64,000 nucleotides of DNA from Luteimonas marina. GTDB lineage: Bacteria; Pseudomonadota; Gammaproteobacteria; Xanthomonadales; Xanthomonadaceae. Made by a program: the position numbers and the translations under genes. The notes beneath the pieces were generated by a model, which made no database searches, was not told the DNA's origin, and was given only the letters and a program-made list of their open reading frames with translations. This document shows positions 51,971 through 59,970 of this stretch, piece after piece. The DNA lies in NCBI RefSeq assembly GCF_007859325.1, contig NZ_VOHK01000001.1, positions 62,001 through 126,000 on the forward strand. The letters run 5' to 3'. Position 1 is the first letter of the stretch. Each line of letters starts with the position of its first letter.

Positions 51971-52413
51971 GGCGCCGGTTCCCTCGGCGGTTCGAAGCGC
52001 CGGAAGCTGTCGTAGTGGTCGTCGGTGTAGTAGTACACGGCGGGCGGTTGCCCGCCGGTGACGATGCGGCGCGCGCCGCGATGCCCCAGCCCCGGCGTCT
52101 CCACGGTGTATTCGCGATAGTAGCCGCGCGGCTGCGAGGGCAGGCGGCCCTCGCGGTTCTGGAACACGCTGCCGTCCTGCCGGTACGGATGCGGGCCGCC
52201 GTCGGCGATGCGCCGCAGGACCGGCCGCGCTTCCTTCGGCAGGAAGGCCGGCCAGGCGGAGGCGGGGGCGTGGCGCGCGGTGCTGCTGCCCGCGGCGGGC
52301 GGCGGCGCGGCGCCGTCCGCGACAGGTTCGCGATCGCGCTGCAGCCAGAGCGCGGCGGCCACCAGGGCCACGGCGAGCAGCAGTGTCGGGACGAGATTGC
52401 GTTTCAAGGGCAT
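51967..52413 (-). CDS. barnase/RNase Sa-type secreted or membrane-anchored ribonuclease
   Basis: A 148-residue protein. An N-terminal hydrophobic segment (about residues 8-25) acts as signal or anchor, followed by a Pro/Ala linker and a microbial ribonuclease N1/T1-type domain: 'FQNREGRLPSQPRGYYREYT', 'GARRIVTGGQPPAVYYYTDD', 'HYDSFRRFE'. Glu101, Arg112, Arg116 and His133 match the catalytic set of RNase Sa (Glu54, Arg65, Arg69, His85) in identity and near-identical spacing. It should cleave RNA at purines with a cyclic phosphate intermediate. The barstar-like inhibitor gene follows in an ATGA overlap. It could serve RNA scavenging or competition with neighbours. Confidence 0.9.
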   Translation of the reverse strand: MPLKRNLVPTLLLAVALVAAALWLQRDREPVADGAAPPPAAGSSTARHAPASAWPAFLPKEARPVLRRIADGGPHPYRQDGSVFQNREGRLPSQPRGYYREYTVETPGLGHRGARRIVTGGQPPAVYYYTDDHYDSFRRFEPPREPAP

Positions 52414-52471
52414 TCCATTCGATCTGGACGCGGCGACACCTGCCGTCGGCCGCGATGCGCGGCGAGCCGGC

Positions 52472-53185
52472 TCACTCCTGCAGGAACGCCCCGCAGCCGC
52501 GGTAGGTCTGTTCGCCCACCTGCAGTTCGATGGCGGCCGGGTAGGTCTGGTCGCTCATGCCGTCGCTGCAGTCGCCGCGGGTGATGCGCAGGACGACGTC
52601 GCTGCCGTCCTCGGCCTTGCCCGCGTAGCCCTCGCCCGCGTCGAGGGCGGTGACCTGCGGCAGGAGCAGCTTGCGCTCGCCCATGTCCAGGTCCAGGCGC
52701 ATCCGCAGCACGGGGCCGCCGTCCACCTCGAGCGACCAGAACGGCTCGGTGCCCAGCCCGCGGAAGGCCACGCCGCGGCTGCGCGCCTCGTCCCAGGGCG
52801 AGGCCTCGTCGGTGACGATGCAGGCGTGGTTCGCGCCGTCGAGCGCCAGGGTCGCCTCGTCGCCCTTGTTCCAGAACTCGTTGCCCTGCGCGTCCGCATA
52901 GCGCGCGCCGGAGGCGGCGACCGCCTGCGGCAGCTGCACCTGGCGGGTGCCGAGCGACAGTGTGACATGGCCCGTGCTGTTGTCGAAGACCGCGCCGACC
53001 AGCAGGTCGCCGCAGCGGAAGCGCGCGGTGGCGGTTTCCGGCATGCCCGGCGCCGCGGCGTCGGCAGGCGCTTCACTGTCGACGGGCGCGTCCGCGACTG
53101 GCGGCGGGGTTTCCTGCGCCGGCTTGCAGGCAGCCAGCGCGAGCAGGAGCGGGAGCGTGGCGAGACAGGCAGGCAGGGGGCGCAT
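52472..53185 (-). CDS. lipoprotein with MliC-like lysozyme-inhibitor domain and COG3650-like domain
   Basis: A 237-residue lipoprotein (lipobox 'LALAAC'). Residues about 55-130 resemble the MliC/PliC C-type lysozyme-inhibitor fold ('FRCGDLLVGAVFDNSTGHVT', 'GARYADAQGNEFWNKGDEAT'). Residues about 140-235 contain 'RGLGTEPFWSLEVDGGP' and 'RGDCSDGMSDQTYPAAIELQ', typical of the COG3650/META-like domain often found beside MliC. It would sit in the periplasm or outer membrane and blunt host or bacterial lysozymes. It lies 58 bases upstream of the barnase-like gene on the same strand. Confidence 0.85.
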   Translation of the reverse strand: MRPLPACLATLPLLLALAACKPAQETPPPVADAPVDSEAPADAAAPGMPETATARFRCGDLLVGAVFDNSTGHVTLSLGTRQVQLPQAVAASGARYADAQGNEFWNKGDEATLALDGANHACIVTDEASPWDEARSRGVAFRGLGTEPFWSLEVDGGPVLRMRLDLDMGERKLLLPQVTALDAGEGYAGKAEDGSDVVLRITRGDCSDGMSDQTYPAAIELQVGEQTYRGCGAFLQE

Positions 53186-53296
53186 GGCGGTCTTCCTCGG
53201 AACGGGAGTGCCACTGTCTGCCAATCGGCTTCGTGAATGCAAACTGCGGTGAGGATGGCTGGTGAAGATTTCAGCCTGAAGCGGAGACACATCAGC

Positions 53297-53402
53297 CGTC
53301 ATCCCCGCGAAAGCGGGGATCCATTCTGACTTTCGCAAGAAGACACTGGATGACCAGCCATCCGGCTGTTGAAAAGCACTTCCCGCTTTCGCGGGGATGA
53401 CG
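53297..53402. repeat. inverted repeat, reverse copy of the element at 13141-13245
   Basis: Arms 'cgtcatccccgcgaaagcgg' (from 53297) and the inverse 'cccgctttcgcggggatgac' (to 53402). The inner 'ctggatgaccagc' and 'gctgttgaaaagcacttccc' match, inverted, the inner blocks of 13141-13245. It separates the MliC-like and M14 genes. Confidence 0.8.
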
Positions 53403-53415
53403 GCAGGGGCAGCGG

Positions 53416-55215
53416 CTACTCCGGCACCCGCTCCGTCCGCAGCACCGGATACAGGTTCAGCCGCTCGTCCCACGAGGAGTGGCGGCGATGGAAGAACGCC
53501 AGGCGCGCCGAGGGGTCGTCGGCGAAGGCCTTGTCCTCGCGCAGGCGCCGTTCGAATGCGGCCTTCAGCGCCGGATCGGCCGCCAGCATGTCCCGCGCGA
53601 CCGCTTCGGCGACATAGGCTTCCATGTATTCCTTGCGCTCGAAGGCGTTGTTGAACAGGCCCCACTGCAGCAGCGAGTCCGGCGCCTGCGGTTCGAGCAG
53701 GGCCATCATCAGCCGCGCCTTCGGCTGCGCGATCGGCACGAACAGGGCGCCGTCGCGCACGACGCGTTGCTCGGGCTTCCATTCGCCTTCGACGGCCAGG
53801 CGCTGGTGTCCCTCGACCGATTGCGCAGCGAAGCCGGCCTTGACGGCGCGGAACGCCTGCACCTCGATCGGTTCCGGCGAACCGAATCCGCACAGCCGGA
53901 AGCTGTGCATCATCATGCAGCCGATGCGCGTGGATTCGATGCCGTGCTGCGCCAGCTTCTCCGCGACGATGTCCGCGAACGCCGCGGGGACGATGTAGCC
54001 GCCGCGCGGGGCGTCGACCACCGTGCGCGGCACGACCTCGTCGCGCAGCGGCACCTTCCACACCTGCGGCGTGGATTCGTCGTAGCGCGTCATCAGGGCG
54101 CCGGATATCTCCGACGGCGTGCGCGTATAGGCATAGCCGCGGAAATCGATCGTGCGGCTGCGTTCGGTGGCGGTGTAGTCCAGCGCCACCGGCGTGCCGG
54201 CGAGGTCGCGCGCGTCGGCGGCCCTGGCCAGCGCCATCCAGTCGCGACCGTGCGCGGCGATCTGGTCGAGGATCGAGACAATGGTGTTGCGGGTGATGCG
54301 CACGCGCACCGGGTACTCCTTCCACGAATGCGTCTCGACCAGCATCGCCAGGCGGTTGCGCAGCAGGAAGTAGCCGGTGGAGAAGCGCGGCGGCGAGACG
54401 CCGTCCTCGAAGCCCGACGCCGGGTCCTGGTAGTCCTCGAACGAGGGGTAGAAGGCCAGCGGCAGCGAGCCCTGCGCGGCGAGGTCGGCGATGGTGCGCT
54501 CGCGCAGGGCGAGGCCGGCCTTGCGCAGCGCGTCGTCGCCGGCATGCAGCGGCTCGACCTGGATCGAGATGTCGTGCTCGAACTGGGCGCCGTCGGTGGC
54601 GTGCAGGTCGATGGTGGCGATCGGATCCCAGGCCTCGACCAGGCGCAGCATCGCCTGCATCTCCGGCGAGTCGGCCTTGGCGTAGTCGCGGTTGAGGTTG
54701 TAGTTCTGCGCGGTGGTGCGCCAGCCCATTTCCTCCGGGCCGCGCTGGTTGGGGCGGTTCCAGGCGCCGAAGCGCTCGTGGCCGTCGACGTTGAACACCG
54801 GCACGAACAGCCACACCAGCTTCTCCAGCGCGCCCGCGGCGGCCTCGCCGTCCAGCGCCTGGCGCAGGGCGAGGAAGCCCGCGTCCTTGCCGTCGATCTC
54901 GCCGGCGTGGATGCCGCCCTGCATCAACACCACCGGGATCCCGCCCGCGCGCGCGTCCTCCGGCGTCAGCGCGCCGCTGCGCGAGACCACCAGCGCCTTC
55001 ATCGGCCGGCCTTCGGGCGTGGTCCCGAAATCGATGCAGCGCACCGCGTCGGGATGGCGCCGCGCGAACGCCGCGCACAGCGCGATGGTCTCGTCGTAGC
55101 GGCCGGTCTTCACGAAGCCGCTGCGCTCGGCGACGGTGGACAGCGGCGCCTGCGCGGCGGCGGGCAGGGCCGCGAGCAGCGCGGCGAAGGCGGTGGCGAG
55201 GACGGCCTGCTTCAT
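53416..55215 (-). CDS. exported M14-family zinc carboxypeptidase
   Basis: A 599-residue peptidase with a signal peptide ('LATAFAALLAALPAAAQA'). Zinc ligands are His and Glu in 'MQGGIHAGEIDGKDAGFLAL' and the later His in 'IATIDLHATDGAQFEHDISI'. 'VFVPVFNVDGHERFGAWNRP' and 'RTTAQNYNLNRDYAKADSPE' are M14 substrate-site blocks. ATG 55215 starts the signal peptide; ATG 55245 adds ten residues. The long C-terminal region (about 380-599) is not a common accessory domain. It is divergent from the POT transporter gene, suggesting a joint role in extracellular peptide use. Confidence 0.9.
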   Translation of the reverse strand: MKQAVLATAFAALLAALPAAAQAPLSTVAERSGFVKTGRYDETIALCAAFARRHPDAVRCIDFGTTPEGRPMKALVVSRSGALTPEDARAGGIPVVLMQGGIHAGEIDGKDAGFLALRQALDGEAAAGALEKLVWLFVPVFNVDGHERFGAWNRPNQRGPEEMGWRTTAQNYNLNRDYAKADSPEMQAMLRLVEAWDPIATIDLHATDGAQFEHDISIQVEPLHAGDDALRKAGLALRERTIADLAAQGSLPLAFYPSFEDYQDPASGFEDGVSPPRFSTGYFLLRNRLAMLVETHSWKEYPVRVRITRNTIVSILDQIAAHGRDWMALARAADARDLAGTPVALDYTATERSRTIDFRGYAYTRTPSEISGALMTRYDESTPQVWKVPLRDEVVPRTVVDAPRGGYIVPAAFADIVAEKLAQHGIESTRIGCMMMHSFRLCGFGSPEPIEVQAFRAVKAGFAAQSVEGHQRLAVEGEWKPEQRVVRDGALFVPIAQPKARLMMALLEPQAPDSLLQWGLFNNAFERKEYMEAYVAEAVARDMLAADPALKAAFERRLREDKAFADDPSARLAFFHRRHSSWDERLNLYPVLRTERVPE

Positions 55216-55360
55216 GCGTAGTCCCGGGCGGGAAGGGTGCCGCATGATGCCAGCGCGTGGCCGTGGGTGCCCATGTGCCTATCGTCCCGGATGCACGGGC
55301 ACGGGGCGGCGGGATGGGTTAGCCTTCCGGCTTCCAGCACGCTCCCGGAACCGCAGCCGC

Positions 55361-56992
55361 ATGACGACCACCGCAACGCCCGCCTCGCCCGGCCGGATGC
55401 CCGGCCAGATCAAGTACATCATCGGCAACGAGGCCTGCGAGCGGTTCAGCTTCTACGGGATGCGCAACATCCTGGTGCCGTTCCTGATCAGCTCGGTGCT
55501 GCTGGGCTACCTGCCCGAGGGCAGCGAGCGCGAGGCGATGGCGAAGGACGTGTTCCATACCTTCGTGATCGGCGTGTACTTCTTCCCGCTGCTCGGCGGC
55601 TGGCTGTCGGACCGCTTCTTCGGCAAGTACAACACCGTCCTCTGGTTCTCGCTGATCTACTGCGCGGGCCATGCCTGCCTCGCCCTGTTCGAGGGCAACC
55701 GCACCGGGTTCTTCACCGGCCTGTTCCTGATCGCGCTGGGCTCGGGCGGGATCAAGCCGCTGGTGGTCTCGTTCTGCGGCGACCAGTTCGACCAGAGCAA
55801 CAAGGACAAGGCCAAGGTCGTCTTCGACGCGTTCTACTGGATCATCAATTTCGGCTCGTTCTTCGCCTCGCTGTTCGCGCCGCTGCTGCTGCGCAACTTC
55901 GGGCCGGCGGTGGCGTTCGGCATTCCCGGCGTGCTGATGTTCATCGCCACGGTGATCTTCTGGGCGGGCCGCAGGCAGTACGTCAACGTGCCGCCGTCGG
56001 GCAACGATCCCGATTCATTCCTCAACGTCATCCGCACCGCGCTGCGCGAGCGTCGGCCCGGGCAGGGCAATGCCGGCGCGCTGGTGGCGTGGGGCGGGAT
56101 CGTGGTGGCGGTGCTGATGCTGGCGCTGTGGGCGCTGAAGGCGGTGGGCGCGGACCTGCCGTGGTGGCCGGACTCGTTCGGCTTCGTGATCACCGCCTGC
56201 CTGGCGCTGGGCGTGCTGATCGCGTTCGGCGGCTGGGGCGCGTCGCTGCAGCTCGAACGCGCGCGCGGACGGCATCCGGACGCCGCGGTGGACGGCGTGC
56301 GCGCGGTGCTGCGCATCCTGATCGTGTTCGCGCTGGTGACCCCGTTCTGGTCGCTGTTCGACCAGAAGGCCTCGACCTGGATCATCCAGGGCAACGCCAT
56401 GGTCGTCCCGCACGAGCAGTGGTGGTGGCCAAGCTGGCTGGTCAAGGAGCCGGCGCAGATGCAGGCGCTCAATCCGCTGCTGGTGATGCTGCTGATCCCG
56501 TTCAACAACCTGGTGCTGTACCCGGCGCTGCGGCGGATGGGCTTCGTGGTCACCGCGCTGCGGCGGATGGGCTGGGGCATCGCGATCTCGGGCGTGTCGT
56601 GGATCGTCGCCGGCGTGCTGCAGCTGTGGATCGATGGCGGCGCCGAGGTGTCGCTGGCCTGGCAGAGCCTGCCCTACCTGCTGCTGACCTTCGGCGAGGT
56701 GCTGGTGTCGGCGACCGCGCTGGAGTTCGCCTACAGCCAGGCGCCGCACGCGATGAAGGGCGTGATCATGGCGTTCTGGTACCTCACCAGCACCTTCGGC
56801 AGCCTGTGGGTGCTGCTGACCAATGCCGGCGTGCGCAACGACGGCTTCAAGGCGATGATTGCGCAGACGGGGCTGAGCGAGCCGGCCTTCCTGATGTTCT
56901 TCTTCGCCGCGTTCGCCTTCGTCGCGGCGCTCGCCTTCGCGCTGTACGCGCGGCGCTATCCGATGCAGGACAACTACCGCGTCGCCACCTGA
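55361..56992 (+). CDS. POT/PTR-family proton-coupled oligopeptide transporter
   Basis: A 543-residue inner-membrane transporter with about 12-14 helices. 'IIGNEACERFSFYGMRNILV' carries the ExxERFxxYG proton-coupling motif of helix 1, with 'LLGGWLSDRFFGKYNTVLWF' and 'GSGGIKPLVVSFCGDQFDQS' (the PTR2 signatures). It probably imports di- and tripeptides with protons. ATG 55361 was chosen because the conserved helix begins 15 residues later; earlier readings lack hydrophobic structure. It is divergent from the M14 peptidase and 15 bases upstream of the rhomboid gene. Confidence 0.94.
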   Translation: MTTTATPASPGRMPGQIKYIIGNEACERFSFYGMRNILVPFLISSVLLGYLPEGSEREAMAKDVFHTFVIGVYFFPLLGGWLSDRFFGKYNTVLWFSLIYCAGHACLALFEGNRTGFFTGLFLIALGSGGIKPLVVSFCGDQFDQSNKDKAKVVFDAFYWIINFGSFFASLFAPLLLRNFGPAVAFGIPGVLMFIATVIFWAGRRQYVNVPPSGNDPDSFLNVIRTALRERRPGQGNAGALVAWGGIVVAVLMLALWALKAVGADLPWWPDSFGFVITACLALGVLIAFGGWGASLQLERARGRHPDAAVDGVRAVLRILIVFALVTPFWSLFDQKASTWIIQGNAMVVPHEQWWWPSWLVKEPAQMQALNPLLVMLLIPFNNLVLYPALRRMGFVVTALRRMGWGIAISGVSWIVAGVLQLWIDGGAEVSLAWQSLPYLLLTFGEVLVSATALEFAYSQAPHAMKGVIMAFWYLTSTFGSLWVLLTNAGVRNDGFKAMIAQTGLSEPAFLMFFFAAFAFVAALAFALYARRYPMQDNYRVAT

Positions 56993-57007
56993 GGCCGGGG
57001 AATCCGC

Positions 57008-57625
57008 ATGCAGTCCATCGTCACCTTCGTCCTGATCGGCGTCACCGTGTTCGTCTCCTGGCAGGCGTTCAACAATCGCGCACTGCTGGAACGGCTGATC
57101 CTGTGGCCGCCGGCGATCGACCGCCAGAAGCAGTACGACCGCCTGGTCACCCACGGCTTCATCCACGCCGACGGCCAGCACCTGCTGTTCAACATGATCA
57201 CGCTGTTCTTCTTCGGGCGCGCGATCGAGCCGGTGTTCGTGGACCGGATCGGCATGCTCGGCTTCGCCGCGTTCTACCTGTCGGCGATCGTCATGGCGAT
57301 CATGCCGACCTACTTCCGCCACCAGAAGGACGCGAACTACCGCAGCCTCGGCGCCTCCGGCGCGGTTTCGGCGGTGCTGTTCAGCTTCATCCTGTTCGCG
57401 CCGTGGAGCCTGATCTTCCTGGTCTTCATCCCGGTGCCGGCGATCCTGTACGCGGTGGCGTACATCGGCTATTCGATCTGGATGGACCGCCGCGGCGGCG
57501 ACAACGTCAACCACAGCGCCCACCTGTGGGGCGCGGCCTACGGCATGCTGTTCACGGTGATGATGGAGCCGCGCGTGGCCAGTACCTTCCTGGCGCGGCT
57601 GCTGAGTCCGTCATTCGGCGGATAG
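57008..57625 (+). CDS. rhomboid-family intramembrane serine protease
   Basis: A 205-residue membrane protein with about six helices. The dyad is present: Ser117 in 'SLGASGAVSAVLFSFILFAP' and His172 in 'NHSAHLWGAAYGML'. 'GFIHADGQHLLFNMITLFFF' is the conserved loop-1/helix-2 region. Rhomboids cleave transmembrane substrates within the bilayer. It starts 15 bases after the POT transporter and probably shares its transcript. The short soluble N-terminus implies no cytoplasmic accessory domain. Confidence 0.92.
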   Translation: MQSIVTFVLIGVTVFVSWQAFNNRALLERLILWPPAIDRQKQYDRLVTHGFIHADGQHLLFNMITLFFFGRAIEPVFVDRIGMLGFAAFYLSAIVMAIMPTYFRHQKDANYRSLGASGAVSAVLFSFILFAPWSLIFLVFIPVPAILYAVAYIGYSIWMDRRGGDNVNHSAHLWGAAYGMLFTVMMEPRVASTFLARLLSPSFGG

Positions 57626-57672
57626 CGGGCGATCGGGCCGCTCATGGGGCGACCCGGTGCGCTCGGGTGTCG

Positions 57673-57855
57673 TCAGACCGCGGTGGTCTGGATCGTGCGC
57701 TGCTCGCGGTCGGCGTCGGTGACCTGGTAGGTCTGCTCCAGGCCGCCGTAGATCAGCGAATCGAGGTGGGTGAACTCGAGGTTGTCGACGTCGCCGTTGC
57801 GTACGAGTTCGAACAGGCGGCCGATGGCCTGGTGCTGCGTTGCGCTGTCGATCAT
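57673..57855 (-). CDS. small conserved-looking hypothetical protein
   Basis: A 60-residue acidic soluble protein ('MIDSATQHQAIGRLFELVRN' at the start, 'EFTHLDSLIYGGLEQTYQVT' in the middle). ATG 57855 is preceded by GGGGAA with a suitable gap; an ATG at 57900 adds 15 residues with a Pro-rich character. Codon usage shows the strong third-position GC of its neighbours. I recognise no family. It is convergent with the rhomboid gene, and 245 bases of otherwise featureless sequence separate it from the divergent GNAT gene. Confidence 0.55.
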   Translation of the reverse strand: MIDSATQHQAIGRLFELVRNGDVDNLEFTHLDSLIYGGLEQTYQVTDADREQRTIQTTAV

Positions 57856-58100
57856 GGTGTTCCCCAGCAGGCATGACGGTGGTGGTTGACCGGGGATCAC
57901 GCAGGTTCCGTGCCAGCCTGAAGCGTGATGACGATCAAGGAATCAGCTGACCCGCAGCGTCACCCGGATGGCCGCGAACGGCCCGGGTTTGACGGCAACC
58001 GGCGTCCGCGCCATCGTCGCGGCACGCCACCTGCCACTGCAGCAGCGCCTTCGGGCGCGACTCCCGCGGCAGACCGGTCCCGCACACGGAGACAGCACCG

Positions 58101-58382
58101 ATGAACGCAGAGACGATCGAACACGCCCCGGGCCAGGGCTTCCACGTCGATGTCGACGGCCACCGCAGCGTGCTCGAGTACACGCTGTCGGACGGCCGCA
58201 TGGTGATCACCCACACCGGCGTGCCCGCGGCGCTGCGCGGCCGGGGCATCGCGGGGCAACTGGTGCGGGCCGCGTTCGAACATGCCCGCGCCGAGGGCCT
58301 GTCGGTGGAGCCGCGCTGTTCCTATGCGGCCGAGTGGATCGAACGCCATCCGGAGTACGCGGACCTGGTGGCCGGGGGCTGA
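58101..58382 (+). CDS. small GNAT-type N-acetyltransferase (YjdJ/NATD1-like)
   Basis: A 93-residue minimal GCN5-related acetyltransferase (PF14542 type): 'SVLEYTLSDGRMVITHTGVP' and the acetyl-CoA loop 'AALRGRGIAGQLVRAAFEHA' followed by 'VEPRCSYAAEWIERHPEYAD'. The fold is shorter than classic GNATs and its substrates are unknown. ATG 58101 precedes the conserved region closely. The neighbouring rluF is 85 bases downstream. Confidence 0.9.
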   Translation: MNAETIEHAPGQGFHVDVDGHRSVLEYTLSDGRMVITHTGVPAALRGRGIAGQLVRAAFEHARAEGLSVEPRCSYAAEWIERHPEYADLVAGG

Positions 58383-58467
58383 CGCCGGGCGTCGAAGCCG
58401 GACGCCACCGTCGCCGCGGGGCGGGGCGATCTGCCAGACTGCGCACCCCTTCGTCCTCCTGCGACCC

Positions 58468-59181
58468 ATGCGGCTCAACCGCTACATCAGCGACACCGGC
58501 CACTGTTCCCGGCGCGAGGCCGACCGCCTGATCGGCGAGGGCCGGGTCACCGTGAACGGCCTGCGCGCGCGGATCGGCGCCGAGGTGGGCGAGGGCGACG
58601 CGGTGCTGCTCGACGGCCAGCCCCTGAAGCCGCGCACCGCCGCGCGCGGCCGGCGCCGGCACGTCTACATCGCGCTCAACAAGCCGGTCGGCATCACCTG
58701 CACCACCGAATCGGCGGTGAAGGGCAACATCGTCGACTTCGTCGGCCACGAGCAGCGGATCTTCCCGATCGGCCGGCTGGACAAGGATTCCGAGGGGCTG
58801 ATCCTGCTGACCAGCAACGGCGACATCGTCAACGCCATCCTGCGCGCCGAGAACAAGCTGGAGAAGGAGTACCTGGTGGCCGTGAACCACCCGGTCACCG
58901 CCGAATTCCTGCGCGGCATGGCCCGCGGGGTGCCGGTCCACGGCCAGGTGACCCTGCCGTGCCGGACCGGGAAGCTGGGCCGGTTCGGCTTCCGGATCGT
59001 GCTGGTGCAGGGCCTGAACCGGCAGATCCGGCTGATGGCCGCGCATTTCGGCTTTCGGGTCAAGCAGTTGCAGCGGGTGCGGATTGGCGGCGTGAAGCTG
59101 GGGCACCTCAGGCCCGGCCAGTGGCGCAACCTGAGCGATGCCGAACTGGCCGCCCTGCTGCCCGGACGCGAGGACTGGTAA
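58468..59181 (+). CDS. rluF: 23S rRNA pseudouridine synthase, RluF type
   Basis: A 237-residue enzyme. An S4 RNA-binding domain comes first ('[20 protein letters not shown]', '[20 protein letters not shown]'). The catalytic domain has the aspartate motif '[19 protein letters not shown]' and '[20 protein letters not shown]'. '[20 protein letters not shown]' is characteristic of RluF, which modifies U2604 of 23S rRNA (and tRNA-Tyr in enterics). RluB or RluE are possible but fit less well. Located upstream of a cspA-type gene with its own promoter. Confidence 0.88.
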   Translation: MRLNRYISDTGHCSRREADRLIGEGRVTVNGLRARIGAEVGEGDAVLLDGQPLKPRTAARGRRRHVYIALNKPVGITCTTESAVKGNIVDFVGHEQRIFPIGRLDKDSEGLILLTSNGDIVNAILRAENKLEKEYLVAVNHPVTAEFLRGMARGVPVHGQVTLPCRTGKLGRFGFRIVLVQGLNRQIRLMAAHFGFRVKQLQRVRIGGVKLGHLRPGQWRNLSDAELAALLPGREDW

Positions 59182-59199
59182 CCGGTGTCCTGACGCCGC

Positions 59200-59230
59200 T
59201 TTACACTTCCCGCCAAAAGTGCGCTATCGT
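59200..59230 (+). promoter_or_regulatory. candidate sigma70 promoter of the cold-shock gene
   Basis: TTTACA (59200-59205) and TATCGT (59225-59230) could be -35 and -10 boxes, but the 19-base spacer is long. A start near 59237 would give a leader of about 190 bases before ATG 59426, in keeping with the long structured leaders of cspA-type genes. Confidence 0.45.
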
Positions 59231-59425
59231 GCGCGGACTGTTCAAGGCCGGGATCACGGTACATCGTGGCTCCGATGCGGTAGATCACAAGGGTTCAAAG
59301 CCGTTTCGCGACGGCCGCTCCAGACGATCCGCTCCATCGTTCGCGTTACCCCTTGCTCGATACAGTCCAGGCACCCCCGATGGGGCCTGGTATCCATCCA
59401 CTGTCTAGTTTCAAGGAGTAACAAC

Positions 59426-59635
59426 ATGTCCGAACGTCAGACCGGCACCGTCAAGTGGTTCAACGACGCCAAGGGCTTCGGCTTCATCACCCCGGAAAGC
59501 GGCCAGGACCTCTTCGTCCACTTCCGCTCGATCCAGGGCACCGGCTTCAAGTCGCTGCAGGAAGGCCAGAAGGTTTCCTTCAAGGTCGTCCAGGGCCAGA
59601 AGGGCCTGCAGGCCGACGAAGTGCAGCCGCTCTAA
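59426..59635 (+). CDS. cspA: CspA-family cold-shock protein
   Basis: A 69-residue single-stranded nucleic-acid chaperone with one cold-shock domain. The RNP1 motif is 'KGFGFI' and RNP2 is 'DLFVHF', within '[20 protein letters not shown]' and '[20 protein letters not shown]'. AAGGAG stands seven bases before ATG 59426. The gene has a long leader and its own strong terminator, a monocistronic arrangement typical of cspA. Which paralogue it is, and whether it is cold-induced, cannot be told from sequence. Confidence 0.96.
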   Translation: MSERQTGTVKWFNDAKGFGFITPESGQDLFVHFRSIQGTGFKSLQEGQKVSFKVVQGQKGLQADEVQPL

Positions 59636-59664
59636 GCGACTCGCTTCAAAGCAACAAGCCAGAA

Positions 59665-59698
59665 GGCCCCGGGTGGAAACACCCGGGGCCTTTCTTTC
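59665..59698 (+). terminator. strong Rho-independent terminator of cspA
   Basis: A perfect 11-pair stem (GGCCCCGGGTG, GAAA loop, CACCCGGGGCC; 59665-59690) followed by TTTCTTTC. The 335-base gap 59636-59970 holds this terminator, the repeat at 59726-59802, and about 150 bases in which I see no gene. Confidence 0.95.
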
Positions 59699-59725
59699 AG
59701 GTCAGGGGACAGCCTGGCCAAAAGC

Positions 59726-59802
59726 CTGTCATTTCGACCGCAGGGAGAAATCTTCCTGTCCCGCGCCGCGGACGGGATTTCTCCCTGCGGTCGAAATGAC
59801 AG
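59726..59802. repeat. inverted repeat 'ctgtcatttcgaccgcaggg' followed by T-run, copy 2
   Basis: Arms of about 28 bases as at 51253-51330, with a divergent 20-base centre. The right arm is followed by GACTTTTTTTGGG and the left arm is preceded by AAAAG, so it could end transcription in either direction. It stands downstream of the cspA terminator. Confidence 0.85.
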
Positions 59803-59970
59803 GACTTTTTTTGGGACGTGCTGTCGACTGGCCCCTACCCGATCCTCCTTCCGCTGGCCACACACGCGCATTGACGGCGCCTGCACCCGCAAGTTGTTAC
59901 AAAAACGTTAGTGCCAGAGTATGCTGGCGCCTCCATCACCACCCCAATGTCGTTCCCAAGGAAGCGGGCC

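Noticed and set aside
57935-58478. Minus-strand frames in and around the GNAT gene
   Set aside because: They overlap the GNAT gene and rluF start, have no ribosome site or motif, and look like shadows.
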